From an uncultured Dorea sp. (GTDB lineage: Bacteria; Bacillota_A; Clostridia; Lachnospirales; Lachnospiraceae), in NCBI GenBank assembly GCA_948468495.1, contig CAOKJI010000065.1, positions 1 to 7,801 on the forward strand: a stretch of 7,801 nt of DNA. Direction: 5' to 3'. The translations under genes were made by a program, and so were the position numbers. The notes beneath the pieces are model-generated. The model was not told the DNA's origin, searched no databases, and saw nothing but the letters and a program-made list of their open reading frames with translations. Shown piece after piece: positions 1 to 6,152 of the stretch. Position 1 is the first letter of the stretch; each line of letters opens with the position of its first letter.

Positions 1-72
1 GCTTCCGAAGGCAGCCCCGGCGCACATTCCCAAGGATATTCCCTTCTCCATATTTTTACATGTTTTTTTCAT
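1..72 (-). CDS. N-terminus of a small glycine-zipper protein (partial)
   Basis: Only the first 24 codons are inside the window; the gene runs off the left edge. The ATG at 70-72 is preceded by AGGAAGGGG (complement of 84-92) at an 11-nt spacing, which supports this start. After a basic, polar start (MKKTCKNMEKG) the peptide has glycines at residues 11, 15, 19 and 23. This is a perfect GxxxG ladder with small or hydrophobic residues between, the signature of a glycine-zipper membrane helix. Small proteins of this kind (YtxH-like and similar) are common in Firmicutes, but the visible part is too short to name a family. It lies downstream of, and in the same direction as, the HEPN/NTPase cassette, but a terminator and its own leader separate the two. 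Function unknown. Confidence 0.6.
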   Translation of the reverse strand, partial: MKKTCKNMEKGISLGMCAGAAFGS

Positions 73-163
73 GCTTATACCAACCCCTTCCTAAGTCCTT
101 CTTTGCCGCAGTCCTTAACGCTGTCTTTCAATCAAACCTCGAATCAAATTTAACTTATAATAA

Positions 164-172
164 ATCATAACA
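164..172 (-). promoter_or_regulatory. Possible extended -10 promoter for the small glycine-zipper gene
   Basis: On the minus strand this reads TGTTATGAT, an extended -10 element (TG-n-TATGAT, 5 of 6 matches to TATAAT). The sequence 17 bp upstream (TGGATT) is a poor -35, which is tolerable for an extended -10 promoter. Transcription would start near 157 and leave a leader of about 85 nt before the ATG at 72. The region is AT-rich, so chance matches are likely. Confidence 0.35.
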
Positions 173-216
173 TAGACGCAAAAATAAATCCATGAGACAA
201 ACAAAGTATAAATTTT

Positions 217-243
217 AAAAAACCCCCGGTAATCCGCCGGGGG
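217..243 (-). terminator. Rho-independent terminator (minus strand)
   Basis: A perfect 7-bp GC stem (CCCCCGG at 223-229 pairing with CCGGGGG at 237-243) encloses a 7-nt loop. Read on the minus strand, it is followed directly by six U (complement of A217-222) and then an AU-rich stretch. The plus-strand side has only a delayed, interrupted T tract, so the terminator works for leftward transcription. It lies about 125 nt beyond the stop of the large NTPase gene and should end the transcript of the HEPN/NTPase cassette, possibly that of the whole leftward block. Confidence 0.85.
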
Positions 244-273
244 AAAGTTCCTTTTTACCTTTTCAGTTTACTA

Positions 274-369
274 TTAGTACACCGTTTCGTAGATGCACGT
301 ATGCCAGGCGCCTGATATTTCCATCAGCCATACAGCATCCGTTTGAATTGTATATTCGGGAACAGGACT
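274..369 (-). pseudogene. In-frame 31-codon coding remnant after the NTPase stop
   Basis: Directly after the TAG stop of the NTPase gene (370-372), the same reading frame stays open for 31 codons and ends at TAA (274-276). The predicted peptide starts SPVPEYTIQTD and ends IYETVY. It contains two Trp, one His and one Cys, and reads like the C-terminus of a folded protein rather than random AT-rich spacer. No Shine-Dalgarno precedes its only in-frame ATG (322-324), so it is unlikely to be an independent small gene. Two explanations fit: the 3' end of an older gene whose body was replaced when the HEPN/NTPase cassette entered, or a former C-terminal tail of the NTPase cut off by a premature amber codon. 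I do not recognise the family. Confidence 0.4.
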
Positions 370-3072
370 CTACCGCATACCGGCTCTTTGTAAGCCTAGC
401 CCCTTTAAATATACATCAGGAAAATGATATCTCATTTGATCTGTCAGCCGCCTTTGATATGGTCTAAGTATCCCGATATTGATTAAATGTGTAATCTCCT
501 CCTTCGGATTGTCCACGCCAGCTTTTTCTAACGCCTTACACAATAGCTCTTCCTCTACCGGCGATCGTTGTATCGTATCTTTTAAATTATCAAAAAATTC
601 CAGATACTCTTTATATTCCTCTTTCAAATCATATACTCTGTTTTTTGACACCAATTCCAATGAATCCTCGAAGCATCTTGGACGAATCACACTTTTAGAC
701 GCTGTAAATGTAATGGCCCTTCTTAATTCCAGTTCTTTCGATGCTGCTTTAGCAAAAATATCCAGTATACTTCTAGGTACAATGATCCCTTGAGTATCTG
801 CAAGCCGGTTTCTGAACCAATTATATGTTGACGCCTTTTTAAGTCCTCCCATCGTAGCGCCTATTAAGGCTGTCAATAAATTCCGGTTTTCATCTTCACC
901 GATAATCGGAATACTTCCCAATCCTTCATGTTCCAGCAAAGTACGCGGCGCAATTTCCTGAAAAAAGCGCTTTACTTCAACAGATCTATTGATTACCCTT
1001 TTCCAAATCATTGCAAACAGTTGATCGTATTCCCAGCCCAAAATCACCGAATAATTCTTAAGCTTCACTTTATCCGCTACAATCACTTCCCTATCATAAA
1101 TATCCTGCCGCAGGAAGATTTTACTTCGTATATTCTGGAATGTACTTTCATATCTATACCACATATCAACAAGAGCGCTAACCAGTTTACTTCTGTCTTT
1201 TGATTGTACAATCCTGTCCAAAGCATCATAAATGATTGTAACCACTACATTCTTTTCCTGCAGCTTCCGGTTCATTTGTTTCAGCAGCTGGCTGAGATAA
1301 AATACAACTTCTTCTGTCAGCTTTCCACACTGTTCAATATCAATCTCTTTTGAAAACAGCCAGCGCACTCTGCTTCTTTCCGCAAGCTCTTTTAAATCAG
1401 AATCTTCCTTTATTAAAACATCAATTGCTTCATATAGCAGAAACGCATTCACCTGTTCCTCGCTGTTCAGACAGCGAAAAATATCCGTAAAATCTGTCTC
1501 CTGAGACGTTCCTACAATCCATTTTGTATGCTCATATTCTTTTGTTCCAACTTGCAGATATTTAGCAAGCCCTTTTGCATAATTATTATTTTTTAGTGCG
1601 CTGAATAATGCTGTCTTCCCAACGCCCTTTTGCCCTAACACCAGAAATTTTCTCGCGTCAAAAATAAACGTATATCCTTTCAGCGGATAAAAATTGCTGC
1701 ATAAACTCTGCTCCGTAGAAAATTCTTCCTCTGCGGCTGCCGTTTCTAATCCATTCATAATTTCAGAAAACGCCTCAACGATGCTCTCCCATCCTGCATC
1801 ATGGATATCTGATACACTATTTTCTTCCGATTCTCCCGCAAAAGTCTCCTCCAGAACATTAACTATCTCTTTGTAGCTTTTTCTCTGTTCGTTATACGCT
1901 TTTCTAAATTGTTCCATAGTCGCTACAACTTCCAAAGCGTCATTATACGATACTTCTTTCGGATAATGCTCTCCCGATTCATCATCTATAAGAATATTCC
2001 CATCCTGATATTGTTCATCACATATACTTAACGCATGATACGCGCCATCCAAATAGATTCTTCGTTCAATTGCCGCCACTTCATCATTTGCGGGAACTTT
2101 TGAATTAACCAAAATAAATGGAGTTCCATTGCTCTTTAAAGCTGGAAGCACCATTTTCATTCCCTCAACATTTTGCCGGCTTCCATAGAAGAACAAAACT
2201 GCCATATCCGAATATCTGGATAAGGTTATACCGCCAATCTGATGAAATCCTGAACGAGTATCTATAAAAATGTAATCCGGTTTGATAAACGCATCTATTT
2301 TTTTCAGCAATCCGTCTATTGGCGTACTACTTTCCATGTAAACCGGCATATCAAGATTAAATCTCATCAAACACTTACGGTAGAGTTCCGCGTTATTATC
2401 TACAATTTTTCCATAGGCCGGAATCACATAAATTTCCCCGCCATCCTGATTCACATGACAATAATCGCTGACATTATACATATATTCGTCTATCTGCAAT
2501 TCATTTCCGTATACGCTGCTTTCTATTAAATAATCCAGAAGACCATATTGTGAAATACTCTCATCCGGAAATATACTTGCCACCCCCGGAGCTTCCAAAT
2601 CAAAATCTATCATAGCAATCTTTTTACCTTTTTTTGCCATTTCAATCGCAGACATTACCATAGTTGTGGTTCTTCCAACGCCGCCTTTATATGAGTAAAA
2701 ACAAATCAGCTTACTCTTCAGATCCATTTTTTTATTCTTTACAGCGCTTTCATTCCAATACACATTTGTTAAATACTTTTCTATGATCCAAATCCTATCC
2801 CGACTGGCGGATTGCATTTCAATATAGGATTCAATTTCAGCTTTCACAAAGCTATTTTTTTGTAAGCTTCCGCAAGCTCCAAGCCAGCATCCTATCTCAT
2901 CTTCCAGCAGGCTTTTCATATTGGTAATCAGATTTTCATCATCTATATCAACATATACCTGAAGCTTCCCATACACATTTTGAATAACATATGCTACAGC
3001 TTTTTTTTCCTCTTTCCATAATTCTTCTATTATCCGAACGGCAGTGTCCAAAATTTTATCATAATGAACCAT
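370..3072 (-). CDS. Double P-loop protein: KGGVGR-variant ParA/MinD-like ATPase plus second NTPase domain
   Basis: A 900-residue cytoplasmic protein in four parts. Residues 1-115 are an unrecognised alpha/beta domain. Residues about 119-400 are a ParA/MinD-like (SIMIBI) ATPase: variant Walker A YSYKGGVGRTTT at 126-137, with Arg134 where the P-loop Lys belongs and signature Lys129 kept, then DFDLEAPG around Asp156/Asp158, and Walker B IFIDTRSGF with Asp271. After an acidic linker, a second NTPase has canonical Walker A GQKGVGKT (480-487), Walker B IIYDALD (613-619) and a later Arg in FLRQD (653-657), resembling Sll1717-type/STAND ATPases. Residues about 835-900 look like a winged helix. The start is ATG 3072: AGGAGGGG lies 6 nt upstream and the ATG comes 1 nt after the HEPN stop. 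An upstream in-frame GTG (3123) would add 17 residues and is less likely. I recall RefSeq using a 'KGGVGR-motif variant AAA ATPase' label for such proteins, but could not check. The partner HEPN gene suggests a conflict or defence module; the actual activity is unknown. Confidence 0.85.
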   Translation of the reverse strand: MVHYDKILDTAVRIIEELWKEEKKAVAYVIQNVYGKLQVYVDIDDENLITNMKSLLEDEIGCWLGACGSLQKNSFVKAEIESYIEMQSASRDRIWIIEKYLTNVYWNESAVKNKKMDLKSKLICFYSYKGGVGRTTTMVMSAIEMAKKGKKIAMIDFDLEAPGVASIFPDESISQYGLLDYLIESSVYGNELQIDEYMYNVSDYCHVNQDGGEIYVIPAYGKIVDNNAELYRKCLMRFNLDMPVYMESSTPIDGLLKKIDAFIKPDYIFIDTRSGFHQIGGITLSRYSDMAVLFFYGSRQNVEGMKMVLPALKSNGTPFILVNSKVPANDEVAAIERRIYLDGAYHALSICDEQYQDGNILIDDESGEHYPKEVSYNDALEVVATMEQFRKAYNEQRKSYKEIVNVLEETFAGESEENSVSDIHDAGWESIVEAFSEIMNGLETAAAEEEFSTEQSLCSNFYPLKGYTFIFDARKFLVLGQKGVGKTALFSALKNNNYAKGLAKYLQVGTKEYEHTKWIVGTSQETDFTDIFRCLNSEEQVNAFLLYEAIDVLIKEDSDLKELAERSRVRWLFSKEIDIEQCGKLTEEVVFYLSQLLKQMNRKLQEKNVVVTIIYDALDRIVQSKDRSKLVSALVDMWYRYESTFQNIRSKIFLRQDIYDREVIVADKVKLKNYSVILGWEYDQLFAMIWKRVINRSVEVKRFFQEIAPRTLLEHEGLGSIPIIGEDENRNLLTALIGATMGGLKKASTYNWFRNRLADTQGIIVPRSILDIFAKAASKELELRRAITFTASKSVIRPRCFEDSLELVSKNRVYDLKEEYKEYLEFFDNLKDTIQRSPVEEELLCKALEKAGVDNPKEEITHLINIGILRPYQRRLTDQMRYHFPDVYLKGLGLQRAGMR

Positions 3073-3073
3073 C

Positions 3074-3580
3074 TTAAACCCCTCCTGCAATAATCCCGCT
3101 GACAAAGCGAAATATCTTTTCACTTTCTTCTATATAATGTTCACAATACTCTTTTGTATCCCATGCCGGGCATTCTCCATACCGAAATGCCGGATCCCAG
3201 TGAGAATATCCCTCTCTGCCGCTAAAAATATAAGGACACATTCGAGAGCTATCCAGTCTATACTGAGGCGGAATCCCGTCCGTTATAGCAAGGCACTCCT
3301 CTAATTCCTGATTCAATTCATTGAGTTTATGCGAATGCCGCTTAGCATCTCTCCAAGTATAATGATCCCCATTTGATTTCCTGCCATAACAGCAAAGCAA
3401 AAATTTCAAGGCGCATTCCAGAACATACCCACTCAAATAGCAGCTATTATAATACTGTCCCTGTTCAAAAAGGATTTTAGAATCATGATACATTCTTTCC
3501 AGTGTTTTCAAAAAATCAGGATCTCTTTTCGCTATAGACACTCGCATCAACTCTTTCTTTTGTATTTTCAATACAGACAT
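3074..3580 (-). CDS. HEPN-domain protein paired with the NTPase
   Basis: A 168-residue all-helical protein. Residues about 22-60 match the opening helices of HEPN proteins: a DSKILFEQGQYYNSCYLSGY-type helix pair followed by GYVLECALKFL (51-61), the hallmark 'sGYvlEcALK' segment of PF05168-like HEPN domains. An HSHKLNELN stretch (82-90) and FRYGECPAW (132-140) match positions conserved in this group. HEPN proteins are often RNases using an R-x4-6-H motif; here R77-DAKR-H82 has the right spacing but not clearly the right place, so catalysis is uncertain. ATG 3580 has only a weak AGAGA upstream; an ATG at 3547 (residue 12) is a possible alternative and would leave the domain intact. The stop (3074-3076) is one base from the NTPase start, so the two are almost certainly translated together. 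HEPN and NTPase partners often act as effector and regulator; which does what here is inference. Confidence 0.85.
   Translation of the reverse strand: MSVLKIQKKELMRVSIAKRDPDFLKTLERMYHDSKILFEQGQYYNSCYLSGYVLECALKFLLCCYGRKSNGDHYTWRDAKRHSHKLNELNQELEECLAITDGIPPQYRLDSSRMCPYIFSGREGYSHWDPAFRYGECPAWDTKEYCEHYIEESEKIFRFVSGIIAGGV
3079..3086 (-). promoter_or_regulatory. Shine-Dalgarno that fixes the NTPase start
   Basis: AGGAGGGG on the minus strand, 6 nt before the ATG at 3070-3072 and inside the last codons of the HEPN gene. It is the strongest ribosome binding site in the cassette. It argues that the large protein begins at MVHYDK rather than at the GTG 51 nt upstream. Its position makes translation coupling with the HEPN gene likely. 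Confidence 0.8.
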
Positions 3581-3601
3581 TGTATCTCTTTTTTGTGTAA
3601 A

Positions 3602-3631
3602 ATACTACTCATAATTTTTTCAACTCACCAA
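3602..3631 (-). promoter_or_regulatory. Weak candidate promoter for the HEPN/NTPase cassette
   Basis: The 83-nt gap after the kinase gene contains, on the minus strand, TTGGTG (3626-3631), an 18-bp spacer and TAGTAT (3602-3607), giving a start near 3595 and a leader of about 15 nt. An alternative TTGAAA with TTACAC 17 bp downstream also exists. Neither is convincing. No terminator is visible between the kinase and HEPN genes, so read-through from the two-component operon is also possible. Confidence 0.3.
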
Positions 3632-3663
3632 AATCCCACAAGCGAAAATTTCTCGAATAATAT

Positions 3664-4776
3664 TTATCCAAACCGGCAGACCGCCGTCGTCCCCGTTTCC
3701 TCCGAAGACTGGTAGAACATCTTCCATCCATGCGCCAGCGCTATCTCCCGGCAGATTTGAATCCCATATCCGTGCTTTCCCCCTCGGTTCCCCGGAAAAT
3801 CCTGTCCCCGGTTGATTGCTTTCAAGGTCTTCTTATCCAGCGGTTCTCCGTTGTTCCAGACATAAATGCCTGTTGTATCCACCGTCACCTTTACCTGATT
3901 TCCCGCATTGCATCCATTTGCAATCAGATTCTCCAGAAGGCAGGCTACCAGAGCCTCGTCGCCGTTCAGGGCGTCTATACGGCAGTCTGTTCTGACTTCC
4001 GGGTATCTGTCTTCCATCTGCTTAAGGAGCTTCCTGATAGGAATCCGTCTGATTTTGACGGCTCCTTCTCTTACATTGCCCATAATCAGCAGTTTCTCTG
4101 TAACATCCTCCAGGCTTTTCGCGCTGTCTACAATCTGCTTCGCGGCAAAAAACAAATCCTCTTCTTCAAGCTTTCCCATCATCATATATTCCGCGTATCC
4201 CCGGATTCCGGTAAGCGGCGTCCGAAGTTCATGCGCAATCTGATTCACCGGACGGTTAACCCTTAACATCGTATAATACAGGAACACGCCGATGATTCCG
4301 GAAAACGCCAGACCGGCTATGGCAAAGAGCCACATCCGTTTCCGACGGACCTGTGACAGCTCGCTTAAGTTTTCTGCATAAATAACCTCCACGATATCGC
4401 CGCCCGCCTCCCCTTCTTCCTGTATAATCAGATAACGGCCTTTCTTCCACGTCTTTATCTGTACATTCTTTCCTTTTTCAAACTCTCCCTCCAGATAGTC
4501 CGCCGCAATAATAGCGTCTAACCGCACTCTCACCAGAATACCCGATTCCAGATATTTCTCCGCCGTACTCTGAAGGTTCATCGATATCCGGCTGAGTTCT
4601 TCATCCTTAAGCCCTGCCGCAAGATAAAAGAGGCTTTCCTCATTATTTCTCGCATGCCGCACCCACTGCTGTATCTCGTTTTGTGAAATATACCCCTCCA
4701 GAAACAGAAGACTGCCATAAATGACAACAAGAAACAGTGCATAGACTGACAGAAAATTTTTCTTCCATATCTGCAT
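3664..4776 (-). CDS. Membrane sensor histidine kinase
   Basis: 370 residues. TM1 (about 7-28) and TM2 (about 147-169) flank an extracellular domain of about 115 residues. The dimerisation/phosphotransfer helix has the H-box IAHELRTPLTGIRGY, with phospho-acceptor His182. The ATP-binding domain shows the N-box ENLIANGCNAG (282-292), a G1-like VWNNG (306-310) in which Asn replaces the usual Asp, and the G2 box GGKHGYG (332-338). TM2 and the H-box are only about 12 residues apart, so there is no HAMP linker. The start is ATG 4776: GGAG lies 7 nt upstream and the ATG comes one base after the regulator's TGA. Extending to 4836 would give 20 unlikely residues overlapping the regulator gene. It should phosphorylate the adjacent OmpR-family regulator in response to an extracytoplasmic signal, perhaps sensed with the exported protein encoded first in this operon. 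Confidence 0.92.
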   Translation of the reverse strand: MQIWKKNFLSVYALFLVVIYGSLLFLEGYISQNEIQQWVRHARNNEESLFYLAAGLKDEELSRISMNLQSTAEKYLESGILVRVRLDAIIAADYLEGEFEKGKNVQIKTWKKGRYLIIQEEGEAGGDIVEVIYAENLSELSQVRRKRMWLFAIAGLAFSGIIGVFLYYTMLRVNRPVNQIAHELRTPLTGIRGYAEYMMMGKLEEEDLFFAAKQIVDSAKSLEDVTEKLLIMGNVREGAVKIRRIPIRKLLKQMEDRYPEVRTDCRIDALNGDEALVACLLENLIANGCNAGNQVKVTVDTTGIYVWNNGEPLDKKTLKAINRGQDFPGNRGGKHGYGIQICREIALAHGWKMFYQSSEETGTTAVCRFG

Positions 4777-4777
4777 A

Positions 4778-5437
4778 TCACATCTCCAATCGGTAACCGT
4801 ATTTAAAAATCGTCTTAATGTCCTGCTCCATTCCAAGCTTTTTGCGGATTCTCCGGATATGCACGTCTACCGTCCGGTCGTCCCCGTAAAAATCCCTGCC
4901 CCACGCAAGGTCAAGAAGACGTTCTCTGGAAAGGGCAATATTCTGATTGGCAAGGAGAATCTTCAAAAGCTCATATTCCCGGTTTGTAAGCTCCACCGGG
5001 ACTCCTCCCTTTTTCACAACCGCCCCCGCAAGATCTACCTCCACATCCCGGATATGGTAGATATTCTGCTCCCTGTGAAACCGCCGCAGCACCACGTTGA
5101 TTCTTGCAAGCAGTTCTTCCATTGCAAATGGTTTCACAATATAATCCTCCGCCCCGCCTTTCAGTCCTTTGACCCGGTCCGGGACTTCATCTCGCGCCGT
5201 CACACAGATAACCGGGATATCTGCATAGTCCTCCGATATCTGTTTCAGCAGGGCAAATCCATCCATATCCGGCAGTCCAATATCCAGAAGGAGCAAATCA
5301 ATATTCTTTTTTCCAAGCGCCGACAGGGCTTCCCGGCCTGTAAACGCCGTAAGCCCCTTGTGTCCTGTCATAGCTAATGTCCTTCGGATAAGTTCATTAA
5401 TTCTCCTGTCATCCTCTACAATCAATATATCCGCCAC
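4778..5437 (-). CDS. OmpR/PhoB-family response regulator
   Basis: 219 residues, the usual size for the family. The receiver domain (2-115) has the acidic pair Glu8/Asp9 in LIVEDD, phospho-acceptor Asp52 in LLLDIGLPDMDG, Thr80 and Lys102 (IVKPF). The C-terminal winged helix (about 128-217) contains the TNREYELLKILL segment and the recognition-helix sequence DDRTVDVHIRRIRKKLG, ending in the typical GYGYR-like wing (KYGYRLEM). The start is GTG at 5437, placed just before the conserved ADILIVEDD. AAGGGG lies 9 nt upstream, in the last bases of the preceding gene, and the gap to that gene is 6 nt. Phosphorylated by the downstream kinase, it should bind DNA as a dimer and probably controls its own operon. 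The target genes cannot be told from the window. Confidence 0.95.
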   Translation of the reverse strand: MADILIVEDDRRINELIRRTLAMTGHKGLTAFTGREALSALGKKNIDLLLLDIGLPDMDGFALLKQISEDYADIPVICVTARDEVPDRVKGLKGGAEDYIVKPFAMEELLARINVVLRRFHREQNIYHIRDVEVDLAGAVVKKGGVPVELTNREYELLKILLANQNIALSRERLLDLAWGRDFYGDDRTVDVHIRRIRKKLGMEQDIKTIFKYGYRLEM

Positions 5438-5443
5438 AATCTC

Positions 5444-6049
5444 TTACCCCTTCGGATGGTCGGAAGTTTCATAAGCTTTCTCCCCAATCTGAATCAACTG
5501 TTCTGCCGTCAGGTCTGAAACAACCGCGCCATGAGGAGTAATCCCAAATTCCCGGCACATGCTTTCTATGACAGCTTTTCCGTCCCCAAACGCATAAATG
5601 TCACAGATATACGATTCCAGCGAAGAGAATGCCATGTCCTGTCCTTCTCCCTCTGTATCCTCTGTAAGCAGCGGGCAGTCTCCCATATCCTTTGCAAGCC
5701 ATAAAGCCTCTTCATAATTGTACATTTCTTTCGTCACATCTTTTGCAAGAGCCGTATCATAATCAAGACCATATCTGTCACATACTTTTCTCACAATTTC
5801 TTCGTCTGCGACCGCATCCTTATAGAGCTTGTCTCCATACAACTCATACCTCATATTCTCATAAGCGGAGGTATCCGCACCGCCCTGTCCGGCCTGCTCC
5901 TCTGCCATCTTATCATCGGCCGCCCGAACCGCCATATCCTCTATATGGCTTCTGGACCAGCTGATTCCCAGCATCATGCCTGCCGCCATGCAAACCGCCA
6001 TCCCGGCAGCCGTTAATAACACCCTGTACCTGTTCCATGTTCTCTTCAT
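5444..6049 (-). CDS. Exported/membrane-anchored two-repeat protein of the two-component operon
   Basis: 201 residues, family not recognised. A basic start (MKRTWNRYR) and a hydrophobic segment (about 10-30) indicate an uncleaved anchor or signal peptide. No lipobox is present: Cys20 follows Val. The rest is acidic and extracytoplasmic. It contains two matching stretches, about 85-109 and 160-184. Shared positions are Cys90/Cys165, Gly94/Gly169, Ala100/Ala175, Asp104/Asp179, Thr106/Thr181 and Glu108/Glu183, with hydrophobics conserved between. Cys124 and Cys149 lie between the repeats. The start ATG (6047-6049) has GGGAG 8 nt upstream. It is the first gene of the operon, 6 nt from the regulator, so a role as signal-sensing partner or regulator of the kinase is likely but inferred. 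Confidence 0.8.
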   Translation of the reverse strand: MKRTWNRYRVLLTAAGMAVCMAAGMMLGISWSRSHIEDMAVRAADDKMAEEQAGQGGADTSAYENMRYELYGDKLYKDAVADEEIVRKVCDRYGLDYDTALAKDVTKEMYNYEEALWLAKDMGDCPLLTEDTEGEGQDMAFSSLESYICDIYAFGDGKAVIESMCREFGITPHGAVVSDLTAEQLIQIGEKAYETSDHPKG

Positions 6050-6070
6050 ATTCTCTGCTCCCTTCTTTTA

Positions 6071-6084
6071 CATACCGCGGTATG
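6071..6084. repeat. 14-bp perfect palindrome in the operon leader
   Basis: CATACCGCGGTATG is identical on both strands and lies 22 nt before the start codon of the exported-protein gene, just upstream of its ribosome binding site. The core ACCGCGGT recurs in a second palindrome at 6159-6168. It could be an operator for a dimeric regulator. In the RNA it could instead form a short hairpin (5-bp stem, CGCG loop) next to the ribosome binding site. Confidence 0.55.
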
Positions 6085-6091
6085 GCATTCC

Positions 6092-6113
6092 CATGCTGTT
6101 ACTGCATGAACAG
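6092..6113. repeat. Overlapping inverted repeats in the operon leader
   Basis: Two overlapping dyads: CATGC (6092-6096) with GCATG (6104-6108) over a 7-nt spacer, and CTGTT (6096-6100) with AACAG (6109-6113) over an 8-nt spacer. They could fold as mutually exclusive RNA hairpins in the leader or serve as protein binding sites. The arms are short, so chance is possible. Confidence 0.35.
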
Positions 6114-6152
6114 TTATCCTTCCGGCCATACCCTGTTTTGTTTTACAGCCTT

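Noticed and set aside
370..372. Programmed amber read-through or pyrrolysine insertion at the NTPase stop
   Set aside because: No read-through context or structural element is visible, and the protein already ends as a complete winged-helix-like domain. A remnant is the simpler explanation.
3073..3123. GTG start at 3123 giving a 17-residue longer NTPase that overlaps the HEPN gene
   Set aside because: The ATG at 3072 has a near-perfect AGGAGGGG at 6 nt and immediate coupling to the HEPN stop. The GTG has no comparable site.
350..3665. Target-site duplication around the cassette (CGAATAT near 352-358 and CGAATAATAT near 3654-3663)
   Set aside because: The similar strings are short, imperfect and on opposite strands, so they are not a direct repeat of an insertion event.
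3730..4266. Long open frame on the plus strand opposite the kinase gene
   Set aside because: It is antisense to a clear histidine kinase. Its translation is rich in Arg/His/Ser with no domain pattern, and no ribosome binding site supports it.
4777..4836. 20-residue N-terminal extension of the histidine kinase into the regulator gene
   Set aside because: It would overlap the regulator's last codons. The ATG at 4776 has GGAG at 7 nt and is followed directly by a typical membrane-anchor start.
4859..5377. Plus-strand open frame opposite the response regulator
   Set aside because: It is a shadow of a strongly conserved gene, with low-complexity basic composition and no start signal.
5982..6000. 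Lipoprotein signal in the exported operon protein (Cys20 in the hydrophobic segment)
   Set aside because: The residue before Cys is Val and the lipobox consensus (small residue at -1) is not met. A plain membrane anchor fits better.
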